A DNA stretch of 64,000 bases, taken from NCBI GenBank assembly GCA_031213475.1, contig JARUPZ010000010.1, positions 4,125,798-4,189,797 of the forward strand. Direction: 5' to 3'. How positions within the stretch are numbered: position 1 is the stretch's first letter; every line of letters starts with the position of its first letter. Of the stretch, positions 1 through 10,700 are shown piece by piece. The notes beneath the pieces are model-generated. The model searched no databases. It worked only from the letters and a program-made list of their open reading frames with translations, and had not been told where the DNA came from. Source of the stretch: Nereocystis luetkeana (taxonomy: Eukaryota; Sar; Phaeophyceae; Laminariales; Laminariaceae). The translations under genes were made by a program, and so were the position numbers.

Positions 1-94
1 TCACCTCGCACAAATGATCTAACTCGACAACCAGCTAAAAAAAAAGAAGGGGGGGGGGTGGGGGGGGGGGGTACTCGTGCATTGAATACCTTAA

Positions 95-240
95 TCATGT
101 GACCGTATTGGCCACGCACCCCTTTCGAGACGGAGTACCGTTCCTACTCCTAATAGAGACACCTCCAACATTTGGGCGCTAATTTTGTTTTTTCTTCATA
201 TATTACGCTGAGCCTTTTTGCTTGCATAATCCCCTTTCTG
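95..240 (-). mobile_element. LINE 3' fragment
   Basis: Reverse complement carries the LINE tail (ACTCCGTCTCGAAAGGGGTG...) preceded by GGTGTCTCTATTAGGAGTAG, a subfamily-type insert also seen at 29.5, 41.6 and 55.3 kb. Its tail faces a G-run at 50-70. Confidence 0.7.
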
Positions 241-2139
241 GTTCGCCTCCTGTGGCGGGGCAGGAAGATGGCGGGGGGCAGGAAGGTAGGGAGGAGGCAA
301 GATGAGACGGGGGGGGGAGGGGGGGGGGTAGTAGGGCAGGAGGAAGAGGGACCGGGGGGGGGTGCTGGGTTTGCTGGCGGAGAGGGCGTGATGCCCTCTC
401 ATGAGTACACTTCGCTTTGCTTCGTGCGCGGAATGACGTGCGTGCGCGTTGCGTGTGTTTGGTGTGGAATCGGCGTTCTTTGTATGTGCTCATTGCATCG
501 GCTCGTGCTCGTACCGTTCTCCGGGCGGTTACACCGTAACTTGCAGGTCGTTCGGCAAGTACCTTCTAGGTGCTTCCCCGTCTAGGCGTCTTGTCTCCAG
601 TTGCCCCCTCCCGGCACGTCCAAAGGAAAGCCTATCTCCGCCGCCTACACACTCAGTAGCTGGGTAGCTGGTATACCTTCAGACACCGGCTCTTAGTGCT
701 TGATTTTTTGCTCTTGTACAGACTCCACCCTTTGTTTTCTGCGGGGGTGGGAGGAGGGGGGAAAGCTTGACGTACTTTAATTTAAAAAGCTTGTCTCTTC
801 GTTGCTGCTTGCGCCCTGCTGCCCCCGTGCCTATCCCGGCCGCCGCAGAGAGTACGGCCTCCATACGATCGACCTCCCGAGGCTGAGCGGCGAGGTGGCA
901 GATGTCGGAGTCCTCAAGATGAAGAAGCGGTTGGTGGTGGCTCTGGTGAAGGGGGGTCGGGGGGGCTACAGCAAGAAAGAGCCGTGGAACAAGCTGCAAA
1001 CGGACCCGGCGAAACCTAGCGACTGAAAAGGCAATGCGTGAAACACGAAATAGCCCGTCGTCGTTGTCGGGGCTGGGACAATGGCGCGAGATTCTTCCGC
1101 AGGTCGTTTGCTGTTCCGGGTCCAACCCTCTTGTTCGTGCGGCGATGCGATATGACTCAATCGTAGTCTACTGCGTTTGTGTGCGTGGGTTTTAGTCCCC
1201 TGCGTGTGTGTGCGCGTGTCTGGGCCGCTATTTGCGGGGTACTATTAATAGATACCTGATACCATTTTGATAAGTAGACGTTGTGACGGTACTATTTTTG
1301 TACAAGGGAGGATCGCGCGGTAGGCTGTTAAAGCTCCGTATTTGCAGCTCACAACAACAGCAGCAAGCAGCAGTATTAAGAGGCTTGTGTTTCTCCCTAC
1401 AGCGCGCAGGCCTTTTCACGCTTCCTTTTGGTCATTTTTTTCTTCATGGAAACTTATGATTGGCGGGAAATCCCTGGCCGACCGGTGTGGTCATCCACAG
1501 GTCGTGACGTCACTTTTCGGAAAATATAGGCTTTGCCCCCGTATGTATTTCATTCGTATATAGGCAAGTTTTGTGTTTTCCGTGAGTTGTTGGATGTGTT
1601 TTGCTTGTTTTGTCGGCGTTGGCATGTGGCGCTCTGAACCGGGTCCGTTTGGTCCGTTTAGAGAGGTTGATATCGATGCAACCCACAAACCCATGGCGAG
1701 GGCGGGGGGTATCATTTTGTATGAGGTTGGTACCCGTAATGTAGCTCGTTTTGTTCCCGTCGGCTCTGGTACAGACACTACGGTGCAACAATAATAGCGG
1801 AATCTCAACAAATGTTGTCCTAAAAAATGTGTCGAGAGATTCAGCCAGCGCGGGCTTGGACAGGCAGCGCCCACGAGGTATACTATGCCCTTTCGACCCG
1901 TGTTGATTTTTGCGTGGGGGGCTAAAAGACAGAGTCTATGATGCGGCGGCGTTGATCAGCTCGTTATACCGGACGCCGCCCCATCCGGCTGCCTGCTCTT
2001 GTGACGTTTTGGGCACTCGCTCTGCGGAAGGAAGCGCCCATGGCCTCTGCTCCTACGGCTGTATGGACCCTGTTTTGTTTGTGTTTTTTTGTTGGTTGGT
2101 TGGTTGGTTGGTTGGTTGGGTTGGGTTGGGTTTTCTCTT

Positions 2140-2260
2140 CCCATTTGTTAGATTCGCCCTGCTTTTCTCCCTCTCTCTCATATTCTTAGTCGTTACCCAG
2201 ATCCGGGGTCACATAGAGTAGGCTCACCTCCCCTCCCCTCCCCACTAACGGTCCGTGCCT
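2140..2260 (+). repeat. Dispersed repeat family R3, copy 1
   Basis: CCAGATCCGGGGTCACATAG followed by a CCCTCCCC tract and CACTAACGGT. Matches copies at 37.3 and 53.3 kb. Confidence 0.6.
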
Positions 2261-2309
2261 TCGTCGTCGCGAGGAGACTTCAACCTTTTCTTCACTCGAG
2301 GAGAGCAGC

Positions 2310-2418
2310 TATTACGGGGAACCATAGTTAACAGGACCTATGGTATACATAAAAACCTACATATTTAACCATTTTCACTAACAATATTTGGTCCTGTTAA
2401 CTATGGCCCTCCGTATTA
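2310..2418 (-). mobile_element. 109-bp hairpin MITE
   Basis: TTACGGGG termini in inverted orientation inside a TA duplication. The body is reversed compared with most copies (the AACAATATTTGGTCC arm lies to the right). Confidence 0.8.
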
Positions 2419-2429
2419 GCTGCATTTAT

Positions 2430-2640
2430 TACTTCCTTTGTGGCGTTCACGAGAGTTCTACTGTTCTCTATGTGCCACAGGTGGCTGGGACCTCCCCTTG
2501 CACAACGTGGGCGTAAAACAATCGTTGTTTGTGGAGGCATTGCACAATGTACCTTTATGTAGCAGGCCCCACAGAGGGTGGGTGTCGACAACCTCTCGAT
2601 GCCGTATGTATGCCTAATGGTGTGTGCTCGCACCTCGTTC
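2430..2640 (-). repeat. Dispersed repeat, copy 1 (partner at 46560-46700)
   Basis: Minus strand shares GAGAGG.TG.CGACACC, TACGCCCACGT and GCCACC.GTGTGGC-like blocks with 46560-46700. Possible relic of a mobile element's coding part, since the frame is open here (84 codons), but no domain is recognised. Confidence 0.45.
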
Positions 2641-3942
2641 GATGTCTCCACGATGATTTTTTTTCACGGCCACAGCAGTAGTAGTGCAAGGGGGGGATCA
2701 CGGCCACCTGTGACGCGGTGAGTAGACTCTTATTCCAGAACGCAGTTTCTTGACTAATTCATACCTGGTATCAAAATCGCAGTCAGTAGCGGAGCCTACG
2801 TACTGTAGTAAAAAAGTAAACTTTTCCCGTGCGTACCTGATGTTCCCCGGTTGTTACCCCTGGGGTCTGGATGCGTAATTTCGACATCCATCAATTTTCT
2901 CGGCCGATTGATGAGTCTGTTCCATCTATCTGTAAACCCGGTGCGAATGGCCCGTCGAATTCCCTATTCGTCTCTAAAACAGTCTATCAGTGTGCGAGGA
3001 GGGTAAACGCCCGATCGTCTTCCCCTCTAAATAAAAAAAGCAGGGCAAACAAATGTCCACACGTTTTTTGGGGCTAAATGAAGTGTCCCGCCGATAGACT
3101 TTCGCAGAACATTACCTGGTACCTTTGTTTACTCAGCCAAACCAAACTACTAATACTTACCAGGTACCAGGTATTACAGTATATTGCTGTAGACATACAC
3201 GCGTAAGAAAGTACCACGTACCAGGCATGTTACCCCATCACGGGCTCTGCCCGCGTGCAACGAACATCGCAGTGTGTGCCTCAGCCCACCGAGTTTTGCC
3301 CCACGAGCTGCCCCTGTGCCGAGCCTCTCTCTGGTATGCCAGGGTTCTCTCCTACCAGGTATGTATGTATGTAGTTGACAAGTATAACAAACACACAGCA
3401 CACACGACATGAATAACATTCCACTATTCTACGAGTGAGTGGGCACCACGAGGATGGATGGGTGGGTGTATCAAAAGCGCTCGTCACGGCTCCTTCCTGT
3501 GGAGAGGCGGGTCGGCTGCTGATCATATTATGATGTGTAAATATGTAAGTTTAGAGGGATACTCGAGGGTTTTACCGTTTTAGGGGGGGTGATCGATCGG
3601 GCGTTTTTACCTTGGAAATCGAGAGGTCATTTATTTACCCATTTATTTGTAACATGCACCATGCATGGTATGGTTGGAAGCGGACAAGATAAATGTATAC
3701 GAAAATTATTTCCGAGTCTGGGGCCCCATAAGTCCCCCGTTACTCGTTGGGGAATATATCCTTGGGGACTGTTATGGTCGAGGAAGCGGCAGGTCTACTT
3801 GTGATGCCCCCCCTGCGCTTGCCTCCCCGCTTGCCTCCCTCATGCCGCCCCCACTTGTGTGCGTGGTCGCGATTTCCTTTGTTCGACCACACGATACCAT
3901 CATACCCTTAGAAAAGCGGGGCTAATTTCATTACATCCCCAG

Positions 3943-4145
3943 ATTCTAACGCGCTTTTCGTGTCCTGTGGAAAGCCCGGTCATCCTGAAAAACTGAAAAA
4001 ATGTCAACATCTCTCGAGCAAAGCAGCAGCGAGAGCTGAAGAACTGCTTGGACCACTGATCAACGCCGACACTGGGTTGGGAAACATTTTTCGAGCTCAA
4101 TTATCAACTATCGTCGCATCCCCAGTTAACGCGCGGACAGCATAA
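3943..4145 (+). CDS. Possible terminal exon, unknown protein
   Basis: After a CCCAG at 3938-3942 there is an open frame to TAA at 4145 with coding-like composition, including CGKPGHPEKLKKC, SSKAAARAEELLG and LINADTGLGNIF. The Cys-His-Cys spacing recalls half of a zinc knuckle, but the first Cys is missing. No matching upstream exon was found, so this could be chance or a relic. No function assigned. Confidence 0.2.
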
Positions 4146-4201
4146 CTCTCTGCTAGAGGCACGAGTGGTTCCAGCGGATATGTTGTGATCGACCTTTCTC
4201 G

Positions 4202-4534
4202 TTGATACTCGCAATTGCATTGTGTGACGTGTCCGCAGCAGCAGCAACAGCAGTCGAAGCAGTCGTCACATCGAGGGACGTCAGGCATGGTTTTGGCGGT
4301 AGCGTACTCACAGGATTACTTGCGGAGCTTGCAGGTTGTACGCGGCCCCGGCTGCGGTGCTGGGGTTCTAGGGTGGGTGACGAACCCACCGCGTTTGCCA
4401 CAGAAATTGCGCTCCAACTCGGCATCGTCGACGACTGCTACCAGCTCGTACGGTCTGGGTCAGTGTCGGCAACTGCTACCTTGGAGACCAAGGCATGGGG
4501 ACGAGGAGCCGCTACTGGGCTGTTGCGTTGGTGA
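4202..4534 (+). CDS. Unrecognised open reading frame (110 codons)
   Basis: A GC-rich open frame begins near TTG 4202, runs through a CAG-type repeat (Ala-rich here) and ends at TGA 4534. It reads sensible residues such as RHGFGGSVLTGLLAELAG and FATEIALQLGIVDDCYQL, but has no ATG start, no family I recognise and no linked exon. A second frame (4215-4628) is also open across the same DNA, so chance openness in GC-rich sequence is quite possible. Confidence 0.18.
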   Translation: MILAIALCDVSAAAATAVEAVVTSRDVRHGFGGSVLTGLLAELAGCTRPRLRCWGSRVGDEPTAFATEIALQLGIVDDCYQLVRSGSVSATATLETKAWGRGAATGLLRW

Positions 4535-5052
4535 TGGTGGCGGCGAGGTCCAGCAGGTGAGACGCCACCATCGCAAAGAGCGAGGTGCTTACTGCTTGTA
4601 TCGAGCCTCGGGTGCTCTTACGGAATGATACAGGCTGCTGTACTCATGCTAACAGACAACAACCACCGCACATCAACAGCAGTAGCACCAGCAGCACCAG
4701 CAGCAGCACCAGCAGCAGGAGAGCACCGAACGGAGCGGAGTTATCCCGTCGAGCAAGAGCTTTGGCTGTGACCTCTGTACACACAGACGGTTCCCAACAC
4801 ACAAATTAACGGCAGCGAAGCAGTACGCATGCACCACTGGCGTTGCTTCGTTCGCGGTTACTGCTGTGGACATCGCACTCTACTCCGACACCCAGAGGCA
4901 TATATAGGCTGCCGCCGCGCTGCCATATACGGCCGTACGCTACAGCTGCAGTACCACTCTCTTACTTAACACTCTGGTCGAAATATAATCCCCGTCTGAT
5001 TTTTCACACCGTTATCCAAACGATGATAGTATTACCGGCCAGATGGATATGT

Positions 5053-5510
5053 GAAGGTCTTAGTCCGTTGGGCTAGGTAAGGTAAAAGGTTAACCGATCG
5101 CCTACCCAATCTAAGCCTCATAATACTCTCCCCCCCCTGGAACGGACCGGATTTTACGAGTCGACGCGCCACAACACGCGGTTCCAAATTCTGGGGATCC
5201 AGAAGCATTTTTCAGATTCTTGACATGAGGAAACTCACTTTTCTTTAAAAAGCGATTTCATGGTGGACGTGAGATTCGAACTCACGACCAACGACTCATG
5301 TTCTGCCGTCGACGCCAGTTGTAAGGTCTTTAGTCCGTTGGGCTAAAGGTAAAAGGTTAACCAATCGCCTACCCAATCTAAGCCTCATAACACTCTCCCC
5401 CCCTGGAACGGACGTCCTGCCGTCGACGCCATTTGTGAGGGTCTTAGTCCGTTGGGCTGAACGTAAAAGGTTAACCGATCGCCTACCCAATCTAAGCCTC
5501 ATAACAGATA
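5053..5510. repeat. Tandem tRNA-like units (three copies)
   Basis: The block GTCTTAGTCCGTTGGGCT followed by AAAAGGTTAACCGATCGCCT and CCCAATCTAAGCCTCATAA occurs three times (about 5053, 5322 and 5440). Spacing is ~110 bp between the last two; the first is separated by extra DNA that holds a T-arm-like sequence. Confidence 0.7.
5259..5345 (-). other. tRNA-like sequence (A box and B box), not a complete tRNA
   Basis: On the minus strand TAGCCCAACGG fits an A box and GTGAGTTCGAATCTCAC forms a T-arm with a B box, about 60 bp apart, followed by GTCCACCA. The expected 5' acceptor strand GGTGGAC is missing, so this is a tRNA relic or SINE head rather than a working gene. Confidence 0.5.
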
Positions 5511-6269
5511 TGATAGGGTGATATCGTAGGAGACCGGTCTGTTTGGGCGTCTCCCACCTTGCTGCTGTATTTTGGTTATAGTCTAGGAGGGACAGCCAGG
5601 TCAGTCAAGGAGTCAAACCGCGGGTTCCTGCTCATGTACGTTACTGGTTCAGTTCACGTATGTGCGTACGAGTACAGCACTTTGCTTCGAAGCGTCTTAA
5701 GCCTGTGGGTACTGTTTCTGCGCATAGATGCAGACACCGCCGTTTATATTGTACAACGTCATCATGCTACATACTGCAGCCCTCCACGCACACCAGCGGG
5801 TATCAAACGTGCTGTCCGTGCGGTGGACGTGTCCTGCTGATCGAACTATCTACACGAACGCCCATCACGCCCCACCCACGCCACCCCACCCCATCAACCC
5901 CCACCCCCACCCCACCCCACTACCCACCGCCCTCCATCCCTCTTACTCGACCCCGACACCACCAACCCCGCCCCCTACCCGTCTCCACCCCTCCTCCCCG
6001 ACCCTGGCCATCCTCTCCCCTGCTCCCCCCAACGCTCCTCCCCGTCCCCGCCGTCACCGCCTCCTGGCGACGTACACTCGGACCCCTGTATCGCCGCTCC
6101 TCCCCGAAGACGCGCCCACACTTGCAGACCAACCTACAGTATGTCGGCCTTGCTTCCATCGGTCATGTTTCACACGTAGCTTTTTCCCCTCCTCTTCCTC
6201 CTCCTCCTCCTCCTCCTCCTTCTCCTCCTCTTCCTCCCCCTTGTCGTCTTATTGATATTTGATTTGTGA

Positions 6270-6553
6270 TGGCGCCAGTTGCATCGGCGACGACGGCGGG
6301 CTCGCCCTCCGGGAGCGTTCCTAGAACCGGACCGAGGAACCCCCCGTGGAACTGTCCGAGATTCGGCTACCGTCGCCTTTTCGACCAGCCCTTGCTCCCC
6401 ATCCACAGCGTCGGTGAAAGAGGAGCCCGCCGGGGCCTCCTCGGAGGTTTCCCCCACCCCTTACCGAAACGCCGCTAGGGGGTTTCCGGGGCCTAGTGTG
6501 CCGGCGGCGACCGCTGCTGTGGCCAGAGGGGACGTTGAGAATGGGTTGGACAT
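6270..6553 (+). CDS. Possible upstream exon of the PPR gene
   Basis: An open stretch with coding-like composition follows a pyrimidine-rich tract (TCC repeats) and ends at a good donor (AT|gtgagtg) at 6553. In frame it reads a Ser/Pro/Ala-rich segment including EEPAGASSEVSPTPYRNAAR and ARGDVENGLD. It ends in phase 2, which would fit an acceptor at 7736 leading into the PPR frame just before the ATG at 7750, but that acceptor lacks a pyrimidine tract. A second frame beginning with ATG at 6269 is also open for 70 codons. If real, this exon would add an N-terminal presequence-like region. The join is inference; no start codon for this frame was found. Confidence 0.3.
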
Positions 6554-7214
6554 GTGAGTGGGAGGACGATACTTTGTGTTTCTGGTTTCGTTATTTTTTC
6601 TGTGCCGTGTTTGGGGTATATCGCCCCCTTCCTCTCGTCGCCGTGTGCCAGTGGCGGCAGCTGTTGTTATACTCCCCCGTCGCTGCAGATATAATATTAG
6701 TGTTTGCGGTAGTAGTTAGTGGTTGTGATAGTGGTGGTGGTAGAAGTTTAGGCCGCCTCGCAGTGTTTTTCTTCCGGAGTGATTCAAGTTGTTTAATTGG
6801 TTGGGCCATGGGTTGGTTGGTTGGTCGATTAGTCGCTTGGTTGGATGGTCGTTGTGCGTGTTTGTTGATTTTTCTGTTTACTGTGTTTATTGGGGTATCT
6901 CAGTGTGTGGTGCTTGTTTGTACCGTACGTTTGTTCGTATGGTGTGTTCTGTTCGATTGCGTATTTTCAGGTGTTTTGCTTTGGTTGGTTTGTTCGATTT
7001 AGTACACCACGTCCATGAGTGACATCTGAACGCCACGCCGAGGTCCCCAAGGCACTGATGTGGTGCTGTTTTTTCGTCTGCTCCGATTGTGCGATTGTGC
7101 GGTTCTGTGACCGACAGGAAGGGTCTCTCGAAATTACTCCGCATGGGGCACACGCGCAAGCTCTCATTTACGGAGGGCAGCGTCCTCAATGTAGAACCCC
7201 CCCCGCCCGCCCCC

Positions 7215-7443
7215 GCGCTCATCATATGCAAGAAAGTCCGCCTCACAAGCGGTTCTTAGTAGGATGCGGCTCACCCTTCATGCGACTCGCCAAACATCTC
7301 ACGTCGCTTCGCACTTAGTACAAGAAATGTCTGCCTGGTTGGTGAAAACCCATCGTGCCCGTCCCGGCATTGTAGGGATGCGAGGGTCTATGGTCGTACG
7401 ATTACGGCCGTGCATGATATCGAGTACCCCCCCCCCCCCCCCG
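7215..7443 (+). mobile_element. SINE-like element, nearly full 3' part
   Basis: Family member defined by GTCCGCCTCACAAGCGGTTC near the 5' side, GGTGAAAACCC in the middle and a tail GGGATGCGAGGGTCTATGGT ... GAGTAC followed by a C-run. Immediately followed by a LINE tail. Confidence 0.8.
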
Positions 7444-7475
7444 ATAATGAATACAACCCCCCCCACCCCCCCCGT

Positions 7476-7545
7476 CTCGAAAGGGATGCGTGGTCAATGG
7501 TCAAATGACTAAGGCAAGCAACAAATGAGTACCCCCCCCCCCCTA
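7476..7545 (+). mobile_element. LINE 3' tail fragment
   Basis: Only the last ~60 bp of the LINE (CGAAAGGGATGCGTGGTCAA to CAAATGAGTAC) plus a C-run, lying directly behind a SINE tail at 7443. Confidence 0.75.
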
Positions 7546-7749
7546 CAAGAGTGTCGAATCCTTCGCTAAAAACCTGAAACTAGCAAGGAAAACTAAAGTA
7601 ACCCCCAACACTCTCCCCCGATCTTCCGTCCCATCTTGTCGCGACCCCCTTGATTTTCCGCCATTTTGTATCCGTCGGCGTCGCCGCCGTTGGTAAACGC
7701 GGGTGGGGGCTCGGCTCGGTTGACGAACGAGGGCAGATTTTTGCAGTGC

Positions 7750-10700
7750 ATGTCACGGAGACGTTTGAAGCTAGCGGCGGAGGCGACCTCGACAAGGGGG
7801 CAGGGAAACCCGAGAAACGATCGGAAAATTGTCGGCAATAATACTAGCGGCGGCGTCAGTAGCAGTAGTAGCAGCAACACCATCACCACCACCACCAGCA
7901 AAGGCAAGGGCAGGAGGCAGACGGTGCCGGGGCAAGGGGGGGTGCCGGCGTGCAACAAATTTCTGCGGGCGTTGGGGGACGCCGGCAGGATCGACGATGC
8001 CGTAGTGGCGTACGAGGCGATGGCGGCGTGCGAGCTCCATCCGACGATCGTGACCTACTCCACCCTCATTTCTAGGTGAAAAGCGACAGGAAGCCGCCGT
8101 AGGGGAAACGATCGTATTTTTCGGAGCTTATGCGGTTTCAACATGCACGCACGTGTTGTTGTTGTCGGGTTGGTAGACACCTATTGCGGGGCTAAGACCC
8201 TCTAAAAGGAAGGGAATCCACCGATCATGGCGGTTATCGGCACTAATCATCGACCGTCGTTTTCGCCACGCAAGTCTTCACGCTCTGTTTTCTTTTGCGA
8301 TGGGACTTAGCGGAGGTTGGCGACGATAACTATTTTGATAAACGCTTCCCTGCTCCCACCCCACCCCACCCCGCCCCCAACCCACCCGCCCCCGACCCTA
8401 TTCCCACCTTTTTCCCTTCACCCCTACGCCGGGAAGTTTGGGAAGTACAAGGCAGAAGTAGAAGAAAGGATAGAAAGAAGGGAAAGGCTAGCGCTACGAA
8501 ACAAGGTGGAATCGGAAAAACACCTAGAGATATACGGGAGATTGAGGGAAGGAATAGGAAGGAAAACGTATTTGCACGGCCCAATGGACTTCGCGAAAAC
8601 ACTGAAGCTGCGTTTTCGTGTAGGTGACCTGGACTTGCCAGAAAGAAGAAAGAGGTATACCAGTAGCCGGGAGGAGGAGGAAATAGATGCACAGATGTGC
8701 CCGTGTGGCAAAGCGATAGAGAGTAGAACTCACATAGTAGGAGAATGTGAAATACACAAGGAGGAAAGGGATGTGTTAGAAGATGAGATGAGGGAAATAG
8801 ACGAATGTGACATGGAGGAGTTTGACACACTAGATAGCAGCGGGAAAACGATCGCTATCCTAGGAGATAGATGGTGGCCACAGGCGGCCAAACAGGAAGG
8901 GGATGAGATTAGCAAAAAAATATATGTAATATATGGAAACAACGTAATGAGCGCCCAATTGTTGGAGAGGAACGGTGCTCCGTCTCGAAAGGGATGCGTG
9001 GTTAATGGTCAAAAGACTAAGGCAAGCAACAAATGAGTACGCCCCCCCCCCTCCCCCACCCCCTACACCCCCCACCCCAACCCCCCAACGCCAACCTCAA
9101 TCCCACTCCCACCCACACCCTCCCCTATCCCATTGCGGCACAATCTGCTGATTTTCTCGCGTTGATTGTTCAGGGCCGGGGCGTGTCGACGCGTTCGCGT
9201 GGCGGAGAGGTTCTACGAAGAGATGCTGCAGGCGGGGATAAAGCCGGATGTTCAGGCTATGAACTCCCTGATCAACGCCTTTTCGAAGGCTGGCAGTCCG
9301 GACCAGGCGCTGAAGGTAGGTGTGAGGTGGTGTGTGTTTGGTATGTGTGCGGTGTGTGTTGTTCCCCCCCCCCCCCCCCCATCCTTCGCGGTTCGTGCAC
9401 GCAATGTCGGCCTGGTCGGTGAAAACCCGACGTCCTTGGTTCAAGCAATGCCTGCTTGTGGTCGGTGAAAACTCGACGTGTTCCCTCCCGGCAGTCATTG
9501 TAGGGATGCAAGGGTCTATGCCCGTAGGATTACGGCAATGCATGATATGACTACACCCGCCGCCCCCTTCCTCCCCACCCCCTACCCCCCCTTACCGCGG
9601 ACAGGCTTTCGACGAAATGTCCCGGTACGGCGTGTCTCCGTCGGTGATCACGTTTAACTCTCTCATCGACGCGTGCGCCCGCGCCGGCGACATCGACCGA
9701 GCGTTGCTGGTGTTCGCCAGGCTGCTTCAGGCCGGCCTGAGCCCCAACGACCGGACGTTCTCGGCGCTAATCCACTCGCACGCCGTTCGCGGACAGGCAT
9801 GTATTGCTTGCAGCTACCGTATCTGTTCGTATTTTGGTGATACAGAGAGGCTGTGCCGTTTTGTCTGGCAGGTTGCACCGTCGTTGCGGTTGTGACGTGG
9901 CAGTGTCGTTACATTTGTGCCGTTACATTTGTGCCGTTACAGTTGGGCCGTTACAGAAGCTGAACCGTTACAGAAGATATACCGTTACACCAGGTGTTCC
10001 GTTGCGGCTGTGGCGTGATTTAGTATTAATAGTTGTCCGATTTTCATTTGTACGGGTTCAGCCGCTGAATATACCGTCTCATAACCTATATACCATTTCA
10101 GGAGCTTTGTCGCTTCGGAAGCTTTGCCATTTACGTTACGGTCTCTTCGTGGAAAACGTACGAACACATGGGAGACGCGTTCTACGATAGAGGTCGCACG
10201 TTTCCGCTAAAATGTTTTCTGAATGACAGGGTTCCTTATAACCCTAAATCGTAGGAATGCCAATCTTGTTTCGAAAAAAAAAAAGTTTTTTGGTTTGCTT
10301 GGGGCATAGGATTATTCATCGGGATGCAATCTAATTTTTGCTGAAGTCAGTTTTCGGGTGGGGAATGGAGCTACTTAAGTGAGGGGCCTCAGAAAATAAT
10401 TCAGGGTGAACCTCTACTATAGAACGCTTCTGAAATTCCTCTTGTAGAATCGTCGTGTCCGCCCTGGTGGCAGCATCCAGGGGAAGCTCCGGACTACATC
10501 CTATCACGAGAAACGAATGTAGAACACGTGCGAACGTCGTATCACATAACTCGTGAAAACTGAGCATCAACTGCTACGTCGTAAGTCGAAAAAAGCACTC
10601 TGTTGTGCATGGAATATAGAACAAGCGCGCCGGATTCATCACGCGCCTGTCACACTTTTCAGTATATCAACCACTCAATCGGCCGCACTCACAGCTGGCG

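Larger units (their letters stand above)
1..5050. other. Non-coding, repeat-bearing flank
   Basis: Apart from the LINE tail (95-240), a TTGG run (2091-2132), the R3 copy, a MITE (2310-2418), the 2.4-kb repeat and two doubtful ORFs near 4 kb, I see no gene here. Open frames between 172 and 1,874 follow G-rich or C-rich low complexity. Confidence 0.5.

Noticed and set aside
172-585. Plus-strand ORF of 137 codons near the window start
   Set aside because: It starts in a LINE tail and runs through G-runs; no recognisable domain.
5660-6262. Pro-rich plus-strand ORFs of 175-200 codons
   Set aside because: Created by CCACC-type low complexity; two frames are open at once and no splice or domain signal supports them.
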